A stretch of DNA of 9,808 bases, from assembly GCA_024280815.1 (NCBI GenBank), contig JAJRPL010000174.1:1-9808 (forward strand). Reading direction: 5' to 3'. The first letter of the stretch is position 1; every line of letters begins with the position of its first letter. Below the pieces are notes generated by a model. It worked only from the letters and a program-made list of their open reading frames with translations. It did no database searches and was not told the origin of the DNA. The DNA is from Bacteroidota bacterium. GTDB taxonomy: Bacteria; Bacteroidota; Bacteroidia; Flavobacteriales; Flavobacteriaceae. Position numbers and translations under genes: made by a program. Shown piece by piece: positions 1 to 7,738 of the stretch.

Positions 1-1
1 A

Positions 2-847
2 GTTCTTTTAAAAACATTTAATGTCATTACTGATGATATTTCAAAAATTGAAGGTGCTGAAGAAGCAAATTTAATTATTCATGGTGCTTCAATTGCATCT
101 CCAATATTTTATAGAATATATCCTGAAGAAACTATTGATGCCAATATTACAGGTTTGAGAAGAATATTAGATTACTATAAAACAAAAAATATTGATGGCC
201 TTTTATTCTTTTCGAGTAGTGAAATTTATGGTGACCCTTTTCCAGAGTTTATCCCAACCGATGAAGAATACAGAGGTAATGTAGCCACAATGGGGCCTAG
301 AGCTTGTTATGATGAAGCGAAAAGATTTGGTGAAACATTGTGTTATGTGTACAATGAAAAGTATAATATACCAGTTTCTATCGCTAGACCATTTAATAAT
401 TACGGTCCAGGTATGAATATTAATGATAAAAGATTACCTGCTGATTTTGCAAAGGCAGTTCATGAAGATAGAGATTTAATTATGTATTCAGATGGCAAAC
501 CAACAAGAACGTTTTGTTATATTTCTGATGCCATTACAGGGTATTTAAAGGTGTTATTATATGGCAAATTAGATGTATTTAATATCGGCATTGCCAAACC
601 AGAAGTTTCAGTAGCTGAATTTGCAGCATTATTTTCTAAAAATGCAAAAGAAATTTATGATTATACAGGAAATGTTGTTTTTGAAGTGCCTGATGATAAG
701 GAGTATATGACTGACAATCCAAATAGAAGATGCCCTAAAATTGATAAAGCACAACGATTATTAAATTATGACCCGACAATTTTTGTAGATGAAGGAATTG
801 GACGATATTTGCAATTTTTAAAAATTAACAACGGAAAATTATTATGA
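2..847 (+). CDS. NAD-dependent epimerase/dehydratase, UDP-glucuronate decarboxylase (UXS)-like, 5'-partial
   Basis: This extended SDR enzyme is open from the window edge (281 residues visible), so its start and the GxxGxxG NAD-binding loop lie upstream. The TTG at 155 is an internal Leu, not a start, because the family sequence continues before it (IHGASIASPIFY, then ANITGL). In partial numbering I see SSSEIYGDP (about 71-79), the catalytic YxxxK in CYDEAKRFGETL (Tyr103, Lys107), RPFNNYGPG (about 129-137) and TRTFCYISD (about 168-176). The GNV..MGPRACYDEAKR stretch resembles UDP-glucuronate decarboxylases, which oxidise UDP-GlcA at C4, decarboxylate it and reduce it to UDP-xylose. The stop overlaps the next start by 4 bases (ATGA), and that neighbour would supply UDP-GlcA, which supports the call. 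A UXS-like enzyme giving another product (4-epimer or 4-keto-pentose) remains possible. Cytosolic. Confidence 0.72.
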   Translation, partial: VLLKTFNVITDDISKIEGAEEANLIIHGASIASPIFYRIYPEETIDANITGLRRILDYYKTKNIDGLLFFSSSEIYGDPFPEFIPTDEEYRGNVATMGPRACYDEAKRFGETLCYVYNEKYNIPVSIARPFNNYGPGMNINDKRLPADFAKAVHEDRDLIMYSDGKPTRTFCYISDAITGYLKVLLYGKLDVFNIGIAKPEVSVAEFAALFSKNAKEIYDYTGNVVFEVPDDKEYMTDNPNRRCPKIDKAQRLLNYDPTIFVDEGIGRYLQFLKINNGKLL

Positions 848-2094
848 TTACAATTTTAGGTCTAGGTTTTGTAGGGTTAACCACAGGTTTAGGTTTTGCT
901 AAAAAAGGATTCAAAACCTATGGTTTTGATATCAATGCAGAACGTCTTGATATGCTCAAAAAGCATGACATTCCTTTTCATGAACCTCATTTAAAAGAGG
1001 TTTTACAAGAAACATTAGGTAAATCATTTTTTTTAGATGTACCATTTGAAGAAGCAATAAAAAATAGTAAAGCTATATTTATTTGTGTAGGTACACCTTC
1101 TGCTCCAGACGGAAGTGCAGATTTAAAATACATTTTGGCGGCTATAGATCAGATTTTAGAAGTTGATGATGATAAATTTAAAGTGATCATTACTAAATCA
1201 ACGGTTCCACCATCTACAGTTTCAAAAAAGGTAATCCCTTATGTAAAAGAAAAACAGTTAGAATTTAATAGAAATGTTGGTTTTGCTTCTAATCCAGAAT
1301 TTTTAAGAGAAGGCTATTGTTGGGAAGATTTTATTGAACCTGATAGAGTCGTATTAGGTGTTGAAGATGAAAAATCTAAAGCAATTTTAGATGAAATTTA
1401 CAAGCCTTTTAATGCACCAATTCATTATGTAAGCTATAATTCAGCTGAGTTTATAAAATATCTTTCAAACACACTGTTATCAACATTGATTAGTTATTCG
1501 AATGAAATGGCAATGATTGCAGATAGTATAGGTGATATTGACATTCCGAAGGCATTTAGAATTTTACATGAAGATAAACGATGGAGTGGTAAGCCAGCAG
1601 GGATGGCAAGTTATGTCTACCCTGGCTGTGGTTATGGAGGTTATTGCCTACCAAAAGACACATCAGCACTAGCGAGTATCGCTGAAGAGCATGGTGTTAA
1701 TCCACTTGTTTTAAATGGAAATTTAAAAATAAATGAAGAAGTGATGACTTTTGTAGCTAATAAAATTAGTGAAAAAGTAGAGAAGAGTGATACTATAGGG
1801 ATTTTGGGATTATCTTTTAAACCAGATTCAGATGATGTTAGGTTATCTCCAAGTAAGTTTGTTATAGAAAATTTAATAGCTAAAGGATATACAAATATCA
1901 TTGCGTACGATCCGTTAGCAAATGAAGAATTTAAAAGATCTTATCCTGAATTAAAAATTCAATATATAGGTTCTTTAGCATCAATTGTATCAAAAACTGA
2001 TAATCTGGTTATATTAACAGGTTGGAAAGAGTTTAAAACTAATAAAGACATGATTTCAAAAAAGAATGTTTTTGACTTTAGATATATTTACTAG
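844..2094 (+). CDS. ugd: UDP-glucose 6-dehydrogenase (UDP-glucose/GDP-mannose dehydrogenase family)
   Basis: A 416-residue cytosolic enzyme with the three-domain layout of nucleotide-sugar dehydrogenases. N-terminal Rossmann domain: GLGFVG (residues 6-11), CVGTP (81-85). Middle: NPEFLREG (150-157) and FIKYLSNT (203-210), carrying the conserved Lys205 and Asn209. Catalytic Cys268 sits in GCGYGGYCLPKD (261-272), and the C-terminal substrate-binding motif is FKPDSDDVRLSP (325-336). The family oxidises the sugar C6 alcohol to a carboxylate in two NAD+ steps through a Cys thioester. UDP-glucose to UDP-glucuronate is the likeliest reaction because of NPEFLREG and the UXS-like gene just upstream; a GDP-mannose or UDP-N-acetylhexosamine substrate is less likely but not excluded, and GGYCLPKD differs from the usual Ugd GGSCFPKD. 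The start overlaps the previous stop (ATGA). It ends in tandem stops (TAGTAG) directly followed by the next ATG. Confidence 0.88.
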   Translation: MITILGLGFVGLTTGLGFAKKGFKTYGFDINAERLDMLKKHDIPFHEPHLKEVLQETLGKSFFLDVPFEEAIKNSKAIFICVGTPSAPDGSADLKYILAAIDQILEVDDDKFKVIITKSTVPPSTVSKKVIPYVKEKQLEFNRNVGFASNPEFLREGYCWEDFIEPDRVVLGVEDEKSKAILDEIYKPFNAPIHYVSYNSAEFIKYLSNTLLSTLISYSNEMAMIADSIGDIDIPKAFRILHEDKRWSGKPAGMASYVYPGCGYGGYCLPKDTSALASIAEEHGVNPLVLNGNLKINEEVMTFVANKISEKVEKSDTIGILGLSFKPDSDDVRLSPSKFVIENLIAKGYTNIIAYDPLANEEFKRSYPELKIQYIGSLASIVSKTDNLVILTGWKEFKTNKDMISKKNVFDFRYIY

Positions 2095-2097
2095 TAG

Positions 2098-2634
2098 ATG
2101 GAAGTAATTAAAACTAAAATTGAAGGTTGTTTTGAATTGCAACCACGTGTTTTTAAAGATGATAGAGGAAGGTTGGTGAAGACTTTTCATAGTGAAATGT
2201 TTGCTTCTAATGGATTAGAAACCGATTTTAAAGAAGAGTATTATTCAATTTCAAAAAAAAATGTATTAAGAGGTTTACATTTTCAATTGCCACCACATGA
2301 TCATGTTAAATGTGTTACTTGTATTTCAGGTAAACTATTTGACGTAGTGGTTGATTTAAGAAAAGATTCACAAACCTACAAACAATATTTTAGCATAGAG
2401 TTAGATGCAGAAAAGGGAAACATGCTATATATCCCCAGAGGTTTAGCACACGGTTTTTATGTGATGAGTGAAGAAGCTGTTTTTTTAAACAGAACCACTA
2501 CAGTATATGAACCAAGTTGTGATACAGGAATTAAATGGAATTCATGTGGTATTGAATGGCCAAATATGAACCCAGTTTTATCAGATAAAGATCAACAAAT
2601 GATTGAGCTTACTAATTTTAAAAGTCCATTTTAA
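2098..2634 (+). CDS. dTDP-4-dehydrorhamnose 3,5-epimerase (RmlC/RfbC) family cupin, catalytic Tyr replaced
   Basis: A 178-residue protein with the length and fold signatures of RmlC: DDRGRLVKTF (21-30), VLRGLHFQ (56-63, catalytic base His61), GKLFDVVVDLRKDS (78-91), IPRGLAHGFYV (112-122, His118), GIKWNSCGIEWP (144-155) and LSDKD (161-165, Asp165 expected to pair with the His). RmlC epimerises C3 and C5 of dTDP-4-keto-6-deoxyglucose toward L-rhamnose. In standard RmlC the acid Tyr lies in FLYK; here the stretch reads FLNRTT, with Asn131 (codon AAC) in that place. The family call is firm, the textbook reaction is not: a mono-epimerase, a different nucleotide sugar or a non-catalytic role are open. 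No rmlA, rmlB or rmlD is visible here. The ATG follows the upstream tandem stops with no gap, so translation is probably coupled to ugd. Confidence 0.8.
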   Translation: MEVIKTKIEGCFELQPRVFKDDRGRLVKTFHSEMFASNGLETDFKEEYYSISKKNVLRGLHFQLPPHDHVKCVTCISGKLFDVVVDLRKDSQTYKQYFSIELDAEKGNMLYIPRGLAHGFYVMSEEAVFLNRTTTVYEPSCDTGIKWNSCGIEWPNMNPVLSDKDQQMIELTNFKSPF

Positions 2635-2645
2635 TTAATAGAATA

Positions 2646-3920
2646 TTGAGTTATTATAATTCCATACCAAATAAATTTAATCGTTTCATTTTATTGATTC
2701 TGACGGTAGCACCTTTTATAGCATTTCTAATGTTATCAACAATAGGGATGGATTTTAATAAGTTCTTTACCGTTTTATCATATGTTGGAGTCATTTTAAT
2801 TTTGTTTTTTTCTAACAAAACTAATCCAATAAAGTTTCCAAAGTACTTGTGGGTTTACTTACTATTTGTTTTATATGTTTATTATTCAGCTTTTTTTCAG
2901 CTTAACGGAAAGTTTAAAATGATTCATTTGACAAATGAAATGATTGGAGGGTTTAACATGATGTTTATTGTCGAAAACATCTCTATATCTAAAAAGTATT
3001 TTGAATTATTAATAAAGATTAGCACAAAAGTTTTATTGATAGCTATTGGTGTAATCATTATTCAGCAAGTATATAGTAAGAATTTTTTCTTACGACCTGA
3101 CATGGTTAATATACACTCTTCTATCAGTGGTACAGAAGATAGGTTACAGTCAATTTATTCATGGGTAGGTATTTTAAGTGTTGGATTTGGATTTATACCT
3201 GTTTTAATAGTTGTTGTAGAGCATTTAGACCGAAGAAAGAAAAAGATATTTCTTTGGATTGTATTTGGACTTCTTTATGCAATGCTCACTAAGGGGAGGT
3301 GGATGATGATTAATGCTGTATTGATATTTTTTCTTTTAATTGTAAATAAAAAGGATAAGTTTAAACACATTCTGAAATATTCTTTTTTAATACCACTAAT
3401 TGCAATATCATTATATTTTACATTAAATGCAATTGGTATAAATGTAAAATCTATTATTGAAGAGAGAGTTTTAGAAAAAGGAGAAAGAAAAGGACAGAAT
3501 TCTGCAGGCACAAGATTATTAGCCATTAAAGTTTTTAAAAAATTTTATTGGAAGAATGCTGTTTTTGGAGTTGGAGATCAAAAATATGGTATGGGAGCTT
3601 CTGGCCATCATAATTATGAATTATCTAAAGCTTTAGGAGGAAAATCATCTCAAATACATGTAGGATATTTATCTTTATTTTATACTTATGGAGCTATTGG
3701 CGGAATGCTATATCTGAGTTTTTTATTTTTAATAATAAAAAGAATGTATAAAGAAGCTAAGGAGACAACATATTGGGGACCTCTTTTAGGAGTATTAGGT
3801 GTAGTATTTGCAAATATAACTCTAGTTTATTTTTCTATGCTAGAAATTGGGATAATTTTTGCTTTATTAATAAATAAATATTATGTCAATCAAAAAGAAT
3901 TAAAAATAGCAGTAAGATAA
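2646..3920 (+). CDS. wzy: Putative O-antigen/polysaccharide polymerase (Wzy) or O-antigen ligase-like membrane protein
   Basis: A 424-residue, very hydrophobic inner-membrane protein with about ten to twelve predicted helices (roughly 13-33, 40-56, 66-84, 126-143, 168-191, 200-215, 219-233, 245-265, 337-364, 377-410). A long polar, presumably periplasmic loop spans about 266-336. The short TKGRW (215-219) after one helix and the SQIHVGYLSLFYTYGAIGG region (335-353) are typical of the Wzy/WaaL superfamily, in which an Arg before a helix and a His near the large loop take part in glycan transfer. Overall sequence is poorly conserved in this family, so the call rests on topology, these two patterns and its place beside wzx. 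The start is TTG at 2646, 11 bases after the previous stop; the first in-frame ATG (2730) falls inside the first membrane helix and would cut it. Polymerase versus ligase cannot be settled from sequence alone. Confidence 0.7.
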   Translation: MSYYNSIPNKFNRFILLILTVAPFIAFLMLSTIGMDFNKFFTVLSYVGVILILFFSNKTNPIKFPKYLWVYLLFVLYVYYSAFFQLNGKFKMIHLTNEMIGGFNMMFIVENISISKKYFELLIKISTKVLLIAIGVIIIQQVYSKNFFLRPDMVNIHSSISGTEDRLQSIYSWVGILSVGFGFIPVLIVVVEHLDRRKKKIFLWIVFGLLYAMLTKGRWMMINAVLIFFLLIVNKKDKFKHILKYSFLIPLIAISLYFTLNAIGINVKSIIEERVLEKGERKGQNSAGTRLLAIKVFKKFYWKNAVFGVGDQKYGMGASGHHNYELSKALGGKSSQIHVGYLSLFYTYGAIGGMLYLSFLFLIIKRMYKEAKETTYWGPLLGVLGVVFANITLVYFSMLEIGIIFALLINKYYVNQKELKIAVR

Positions 3921-5288
3921 ATGTTGAATAAATTAAAAAATATTTTTGGATCTTTTTTTAAGGGTCATGAACGGACTGTAAAAGCAAAGAAAAATATAGT
4001 GCTGTCAGTTTTCATAAAAGGGCTGAGTATGATTGTTGGTTTTTTACTGATAAGAGTTACCTTAGATTATTTAGATAAAACGACATATGGCATTTGGTTA
4101 ACATTAACCTCTTTTTTAACATGGTTTACATTTTTTGAAGTTGGCCTAGGGAATGGTTTGAAAAATAAGTTGGCTGAAGCTTTAGCAGTAAAAGATTATG
4201 CATTAGGAAAGGCCTATGTAAGTACAACGTATGCAATTTTAACAATTATAGTTGGGTCGGTTGCTCTATTGTTTTTTATAGGGAATAGTTTTATTGATTG
4301 GTCAGCAGTTATAAATACTGAAAAAGAATTGGCAGGTGAACTTACATATTTGTCTTTTATTGTTTTTGGTTTTTTCTTTTTGAGATTTATTATACAATTA
4401 ATTTCAATAGTACTAACAGCAGATCAACGCCCTGCCATAGCTAATATTTTTGGACCCATTGGTAATTTAATTGTATTAATTTTAATATATATATTAACTA
4501 AAACTACTGAAGGCTCTCTAATCTATTTAGGTTGGGTTTTAAGTGTGGTGCCCGTTATAGTACTTATTATTGCTACCATATATTTTTTTAATAATGATTA
4601 TAAAAAAATAGCTCCATCAATTAAGTACGTAAAGATGGAATATGCAAAAGACTTATTAAGTTTAGGTATTAAGTTTTTTGCAATCCAAATTGCTGGACTA
4701 GTCATATATCAATCTAGTACAATTATTATTGCACAATATTTTGGGCCGGCAGAAGTTACTACTTATAATATTGCCTATAAATATTTTTCAATATTACTAA
4801 TGGCATTTACTATAATAGTATCTCCGTTTTGGTCAGCTTATACAGAAGCATGGGTAAAGAATGATATTCAATGGATAAAAAATACAGTAAAAAAATTATT
4901 GATGATTTGGGGAGCATTAAGTATTGGGGGAGTAATTATGCTTATAATTGCTGATCCATTTTATGATTTATGGCTTAATGATGATGAGATAATAATACCC
5001 TTTAATTTATCATTGGTATTATTAATATACTTTATAACTTATACTTTTGGCGGAATTTTTAATATGTTTATTAATGGAGTTGGTAAAATAAAACTACAAC
5101 TTATACTTTCAGCTATCAGTGCTGTAATTTTTATTGTTGTAGCCATTATTTTGATAGAAGTTTTTCACTTAGGTATTGTTAGTTTAGTATTAGCATCAAT
5201 AATAGCAAACATAGAAGGGTTTATAATAGCACCAATTCAATATAATAAAATAATAAACGGAAGAGCTCATGGCATTTGGAACAAATGA
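3921..5288 (+). CDS. wzx: Wzx-type polysaccharide flippase (MOP/PST superfamily)
   Basis: A 455-residue polytopic inner-membrane protein with a short basic N-terminus (about residues 1-24) followed by about 12-14 hydrophobic segments. The N-terminal block YGIWLTLTSFLTW...EVGLGNGLKNKLAEAL (about 56-88) is the conserved first part of the polysaccharide biosynthesis/Wzx family. These proteins move undecaprenyl-diphosphate-linked oligosaccharide units from the cytoplasmic to the periplasmic face for polymerisation by Wzy. The ATG lies directly after the TAA of the wzy-like gene (zero spacing), and the 3' end overlaps the next glycosyltransferase by 20 bases, so all three are likely co-translated. 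Length is within the usual range (about 400-500). A transporter for another lipid-linked glycan, such as a capsule or exopolysaccharide unit, would look the same. Confidence 0.87.
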   Translation: MLNKLKNIFGSFFKGHERTVKAKKNIVLSVFIKGLSMIVGFLLIRVTLDYLDKTTYGIWLTLTSFLTWFTFFEVGLGNGLKNKLAEALAVKDYALGKAYVSTTYAILTIIVGSVALLFFIGNSFIDWSAVINTEKELAGELTYLSFIVFGFFFLRFIIQLISIVLTADQRPAIANIFGPIGNLIVLILIYILTKTTEGSLIYLGWVLSVVPVIVLIIATIYFFNNDYKKIAPSIKYVKMEYAKDLLSLGIKFFAIQIAGLVIYQSSTIIIAQYFGPAEVTTYNIAYKYFSILLMAFTIIVSPFWSAYTEAWVKNDIQWIKNTVKKLLMIWGALSIGGVIMLIIADPFYDLWLNDDEIIIPFNLSLVLLIYFITYTFGGIFNMFINGVGKIKLQLILSAISAVIFIVVAIILIEVFHLGIVSLVLASIIANIEGFIIAPIQYNKIINGRAHGIWNK

Positions 5289-6266
5289 TAAATTAAATTT
5301 CTGTTTAATGACAACGGCAAATTACCTTACTAAAGCATTAGTAATGTATGATTCTCTTGTTAAAGAAAGTAAGAATGACTTTAATTTTTTTTATTTTACT
5401 TTTGATGAATTAACATATGAATACTTAAAGAAAATTAATTATAAAAATATAATTCCTATAAAGTTACAAGAACTTGAGAGTTTTTATCCTGAATTGTTAG
5501 AAACAAAAAAGAATAGGGGTAAAGCAGAGTATTTTTTCACTTGTACCCCGCATATTATTGATTATGCACTAAAAAATTATGATATTACTCATGTTACCTA
5601 TTTAGATGCTGATTTGTTTTTTTATGATGACCCAATAACAATCTATAATGAATTAAAAGATAATTCAGTTTTAATTACCGACCATAGATATTACCCTCCA
5701 AATAATGAAAGTGTAAGCGGAAAATACTGCGTACAATTTATTCCTGTAATGAATGATGAATATGGTAATAAAGTCATTGATTGGTATAAAGAAAATGTAT
5801 AGAGTGGTGTTATTTAAAAGCCGAAGATGGAAAATGGGCTGACCAAGGGTATTTAAATCACTGGCCAGAAATATTTGAAAAAATTGTAGTCATGGAAAAT
5901 AGAGGGGGTGGTGTGGCAAGATGGAATACTGATGCTTATAATTTTAATAAAGAAAAAGGTAAATTGAAAGCTTTTAACAAAGAGATCAATAAAGACATAG
6001 ATATCATATTTTATCACTTTGAAGGTTTAAAAATTTATTCAAATAAAGTAATAACAGTTGGTCTTCTTAAAAATGAAGAATCCCTATTCAAGTCTATTTA
6101 TTTTGATTATATAAATAAATTATCAGAAAAAGAAAATGAATTAATAGCTGATTTAGATATCTCTAGAAGTGAATTTAGTTACCAAAAATATCCTCATAGT
6201 AATCTAAGGTTATTATTAAGTGTGATTAGAAGGACTATCCTTCCAAAAAAGAAAAAAACGATATGA
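5269..6266 (+). pseudogene. GT-A-type (DxD) glycosyltransferase, disrupted by a one-base frameshift
   Basis: Two reading frames together make one glycosyltransferase. The first part (5269-5802, 177 codons) has FCLMTTANYLTKAL (11-24), the metal/nucleotide-sugar motif YLDADLFFYDDP (111-122, DxD at 113-115), LITDHRYYPP and GKYCVQFIPV, then hits TAG at 5800-5802. The second part continues in another frame from about 5796: CIEWCYLKAEDGKWADQGYL, then NHWPEIFEKIVVMENRGGG, to TGA at 6264-6266. Adding one base near 5792-5796 (an A in the GAAAA run, or a T before TGT) restores about 332 continuous residues, a normal size for this family. The ATG at 5892 is an internal Met. It would add one sugar to the repeat unit in the cytosol; donor and acceptor are unknown. 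Either a genuine recent mutation or a sequencing/assembly error explains it. The start overlaps the end of wzx by 20 bases, with a GGAAG (5259-5263) just upstream. Confidence 0.85.
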
Positions 6267-6297
6267 TATATTATTATAAATATTTAAAAAAATATAA

Positions 6298-6669
6298 ATG
6301 GCTGCCTTAATAGAATTACCAACATTTTCAGATAGTAGAGGTAAATTGACTGTGATAGAAAAAATATTACCTTTTGATATTAAAAGAGTGTATTATATTT
6401 ATGATACTGATGATAAAGATAGGGGAGGTCACAGACATAAAATCACCATACAAGCCTTAATATGTTTGAAAGGAAGTTGTACCGTTTCATGTGATAATAG
6501 CTTTATTAAAGAAGATTATATATTAGACAACCCTAATAAAAGTTTAATTGTTTATCCTGAAGATTATCATGTAATGAGTAATTTTTCACCTGATGCAATT
6601 TTATTAGTTTTAGCCTCTGAAGTATTTATTGAACAAGATTATATAGATAAACCTTATGATACAATATGA
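6298..6669 (+). CDS. fdtA: dTDP-4-oxo-6-deoxyglucose 3,4-ketoisomerase (FdtA/QdtA, WxcM-like cupin)
   Basis: A 123-residue cupin matching sugar 3,4-ketoisomerases: FSDSRGKLTVIE (10-21), PFDIKRVYYIYDT (25-37), DRGGHRHK (41-48) with the two active-site histidines His45 and His47, ALICLKGSCTV (53-63), and the hallmark FSPDAILLVLASE (96-108) followed by DYID. It shifts the keto group of dTDP-4-keto-6-deoxyglucose from C4 to C3, making the substrate for the aminotransferase that follows, whose start lies 14 bases inside this gene. FdtA gives the galacto and QdtA the gluco product. The Arg in DSRG looks more like FdtA than the Tyr I recall at that place in QdtA, but this is weak. The family usually has RGxHAHK; here the second His is preceded by Arg (GGHRHK). 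The ATG is fixed by an in-frame TAA immediately before it. dTDP-glucose synthesis genes are not in view. Confidence 0.85.
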   Translation: MAALIELPTFSDSRGKLTVIEKILPFDIKRVYYIYDTDDKDRGGHRHKITIQALICLKGSCTVSCDNSFIKEDYILDNPNKSLIVYPEDYHVMSNFSPDAILLVLASEVFIEQDYIDKPYDTI

Positions 6670-7738
6670 AAATTTAAAAAAGGTCAATGAGCCTTTTATG
6701 AACGAATTAAAAGAAAAAGCAGCCCAGGTTATTGAAAAAGGATGGTATGTTTTAGGAGAAGAAGTTAGTAGTTTTGAAAATGAATTTGCAACATTTGTTG
6801 GTACAAAGCATTGTATAGGTGTTGCCAACGGATTAGATGCCATTACACTTTCATTATTAGCATTAAACTTACCAAAAAATTCTGAAGTTATTGTACCCGC
6901 AAATACTTATATTGCTTCAATTCTTTCAATTTTACATGCAGGATTAGTGCCAGTTCTTGTTGAACCAGACATCAAAACTAATAATATTGATCCTTTAAAA
7001 ATTGAGCCTAAAATCACAAAGAAAACATCTGCAATTTTAGTTGTCCATTTATATGGGAAAGTTTGTGATATGGATCCGATTTTACAAATAAAAGAAAAGT
7101 ATAAGTTGAAATTAGTAGAAGATTGTGCACAAGCCCATGGTGCAACTTATAAAGGAAAACAAGCTGGTACTTTTGGTGAAGCAGCAGCTTTTAGTTTTTA
7201 TCCTACTAAAAACTTAGGAGCAATTGGCGATGCAGGAGCTGTAGTTACTGATAGTAATGAAGTCAAAGAAAGAGTAAGTATGTTAAGAAATTATGGCTCT
7301 GCTAAAAGATATGTAAATGAAGTCATCGGGTATAACTCTCGTTTAGATGAAATACAAGCTGCATTTCTTCGTGTTAAATTGAAACATTTGAATAAAATGA
7401 ATAATCACAAGAAAGAATTAGCTCAAATTTATCACAATGAATTAAATGATAAATTTATATTACCAGAAAATAATATTGACTATGATGATGTCTTTCATAT
7501 TTTCAATATTAGACATATTGAAAGGAATAAAATAAGAGATTATCTATTAAAAAATAACATTAAAAGTGATATTCATTATCCATTACCACCTCATAAGCAA
7601 AAAGCATTATTGAGTTATTCTAATGAACACTTACCCGTTTCTGATGAAATACACAATACAACCCTTAGTCTTCCAATTTCATTTAGTCATACTATAGCCG
7701 AAATTGAAAAAGTTGTAAGAGTATTAAATAAGTATTAA
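6656..7738 (+). CDS. fdtB: PLP-dependent sugar aminotransferase (DegT/DnrJ/EryC1/StrS; FdtB/QdtB-like)
   Basis: A 360-residue fold-type I aminotransferase. Visible signatures: WYVLGEEVSSFENEFA (30-45), VANGLDAI (56-63, PLP phosphate region), PANTYIASIL (81-90), VEDCAQAHGA (154-163, Asp156 facing the PLP ring nitrogen), SFYPTKNLGAIGD (180-192, Schiff-base Lys185) and YNSRLDEIQAAFL (about 226-238). It transfers an amino group, normally from glutamate, to C3 of the dTDP-3-keto-6-deoxyhexose made by the overlapping ketoisomerase, giving dTDP-Fuc3N or dTDP-Qui3N; which one depends on the isomerase. Length is normal. The 14-base overlap implies strict co-expression. The N-acetyltransferase (FdtC/QdtC) that often completes the trio is not next to it, so the amino sugar may be acylated by an enzyme encoded elsewhere or left free. 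Cytosolic. Confidence 0.88.
   Translation: MIQYENLKKVNEPFMNELKEKAAQVIEKGWYVLGEEVSSFENEFATFVGTKHCIGVANGLDAITLSLLALNLPKNSEVIVPANTYIASILSILHAGLVPVLVEPDIKTNNIDPLKIEPKITKKTSAILVVHLYGKVCDMDPILQIKEKYKLKLVEDCAQAHGATYKGKQAGTFGEAAAFSFYPTKNLGAIGDAGAVVTDSNEVKERVSMLRNYGSAKRYVNEVIGYNSRLDEIQAAFLRVKLKHLNKMNNHKKELAQIYHNELNDKFILPENNIDYDDVFHIFNIRHIERNKIRDYLLKNNIKSDIHYPLPPHKQKALLSYSNEHLPVSDEIHNTTLSLPISFSHTIAEIEKVVRVLNKY

Noticed and set aside
155..157. TTG at 155 as the start of the first gene
   Set aside because: The same frame is open to the window edge and encodes conserved SDR sequence before this point, so the gene is 5'-truncated by the window.
1641..1901. Minus-strand frame within the dehydrogenase gene
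   Set aside because: Lies wholly opposite strongly conserved Ugd motifs and its product has no recognisable features.
3275..3526. Minus-strand frame within the polymerase gene
   Set aside because: Shadow of the membrane-protein coding strand; no domain or separate start signal.
5785..5802. Programmed -1 ribosomal frameshift joining the glycosyltransferase halves
   Set aside because: The in-frame codons are AAA GAA AAT, which do not form a standard slippery heptamer, and I see no strong stem downstream; an indel is simpler.
5892..6266. An independent small protein starting at ATG 5892
   Set aside because: The frame is open upstream to about 5790 and that extension continues the glycosyltransferase; ATG 5892 is internal to the family sequence.
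6610..6843. Minus-strand frame across the fdtA/fdtB overlap
   Set aside because: Opposes two well-supported overlapping genes and has no recognisable product.
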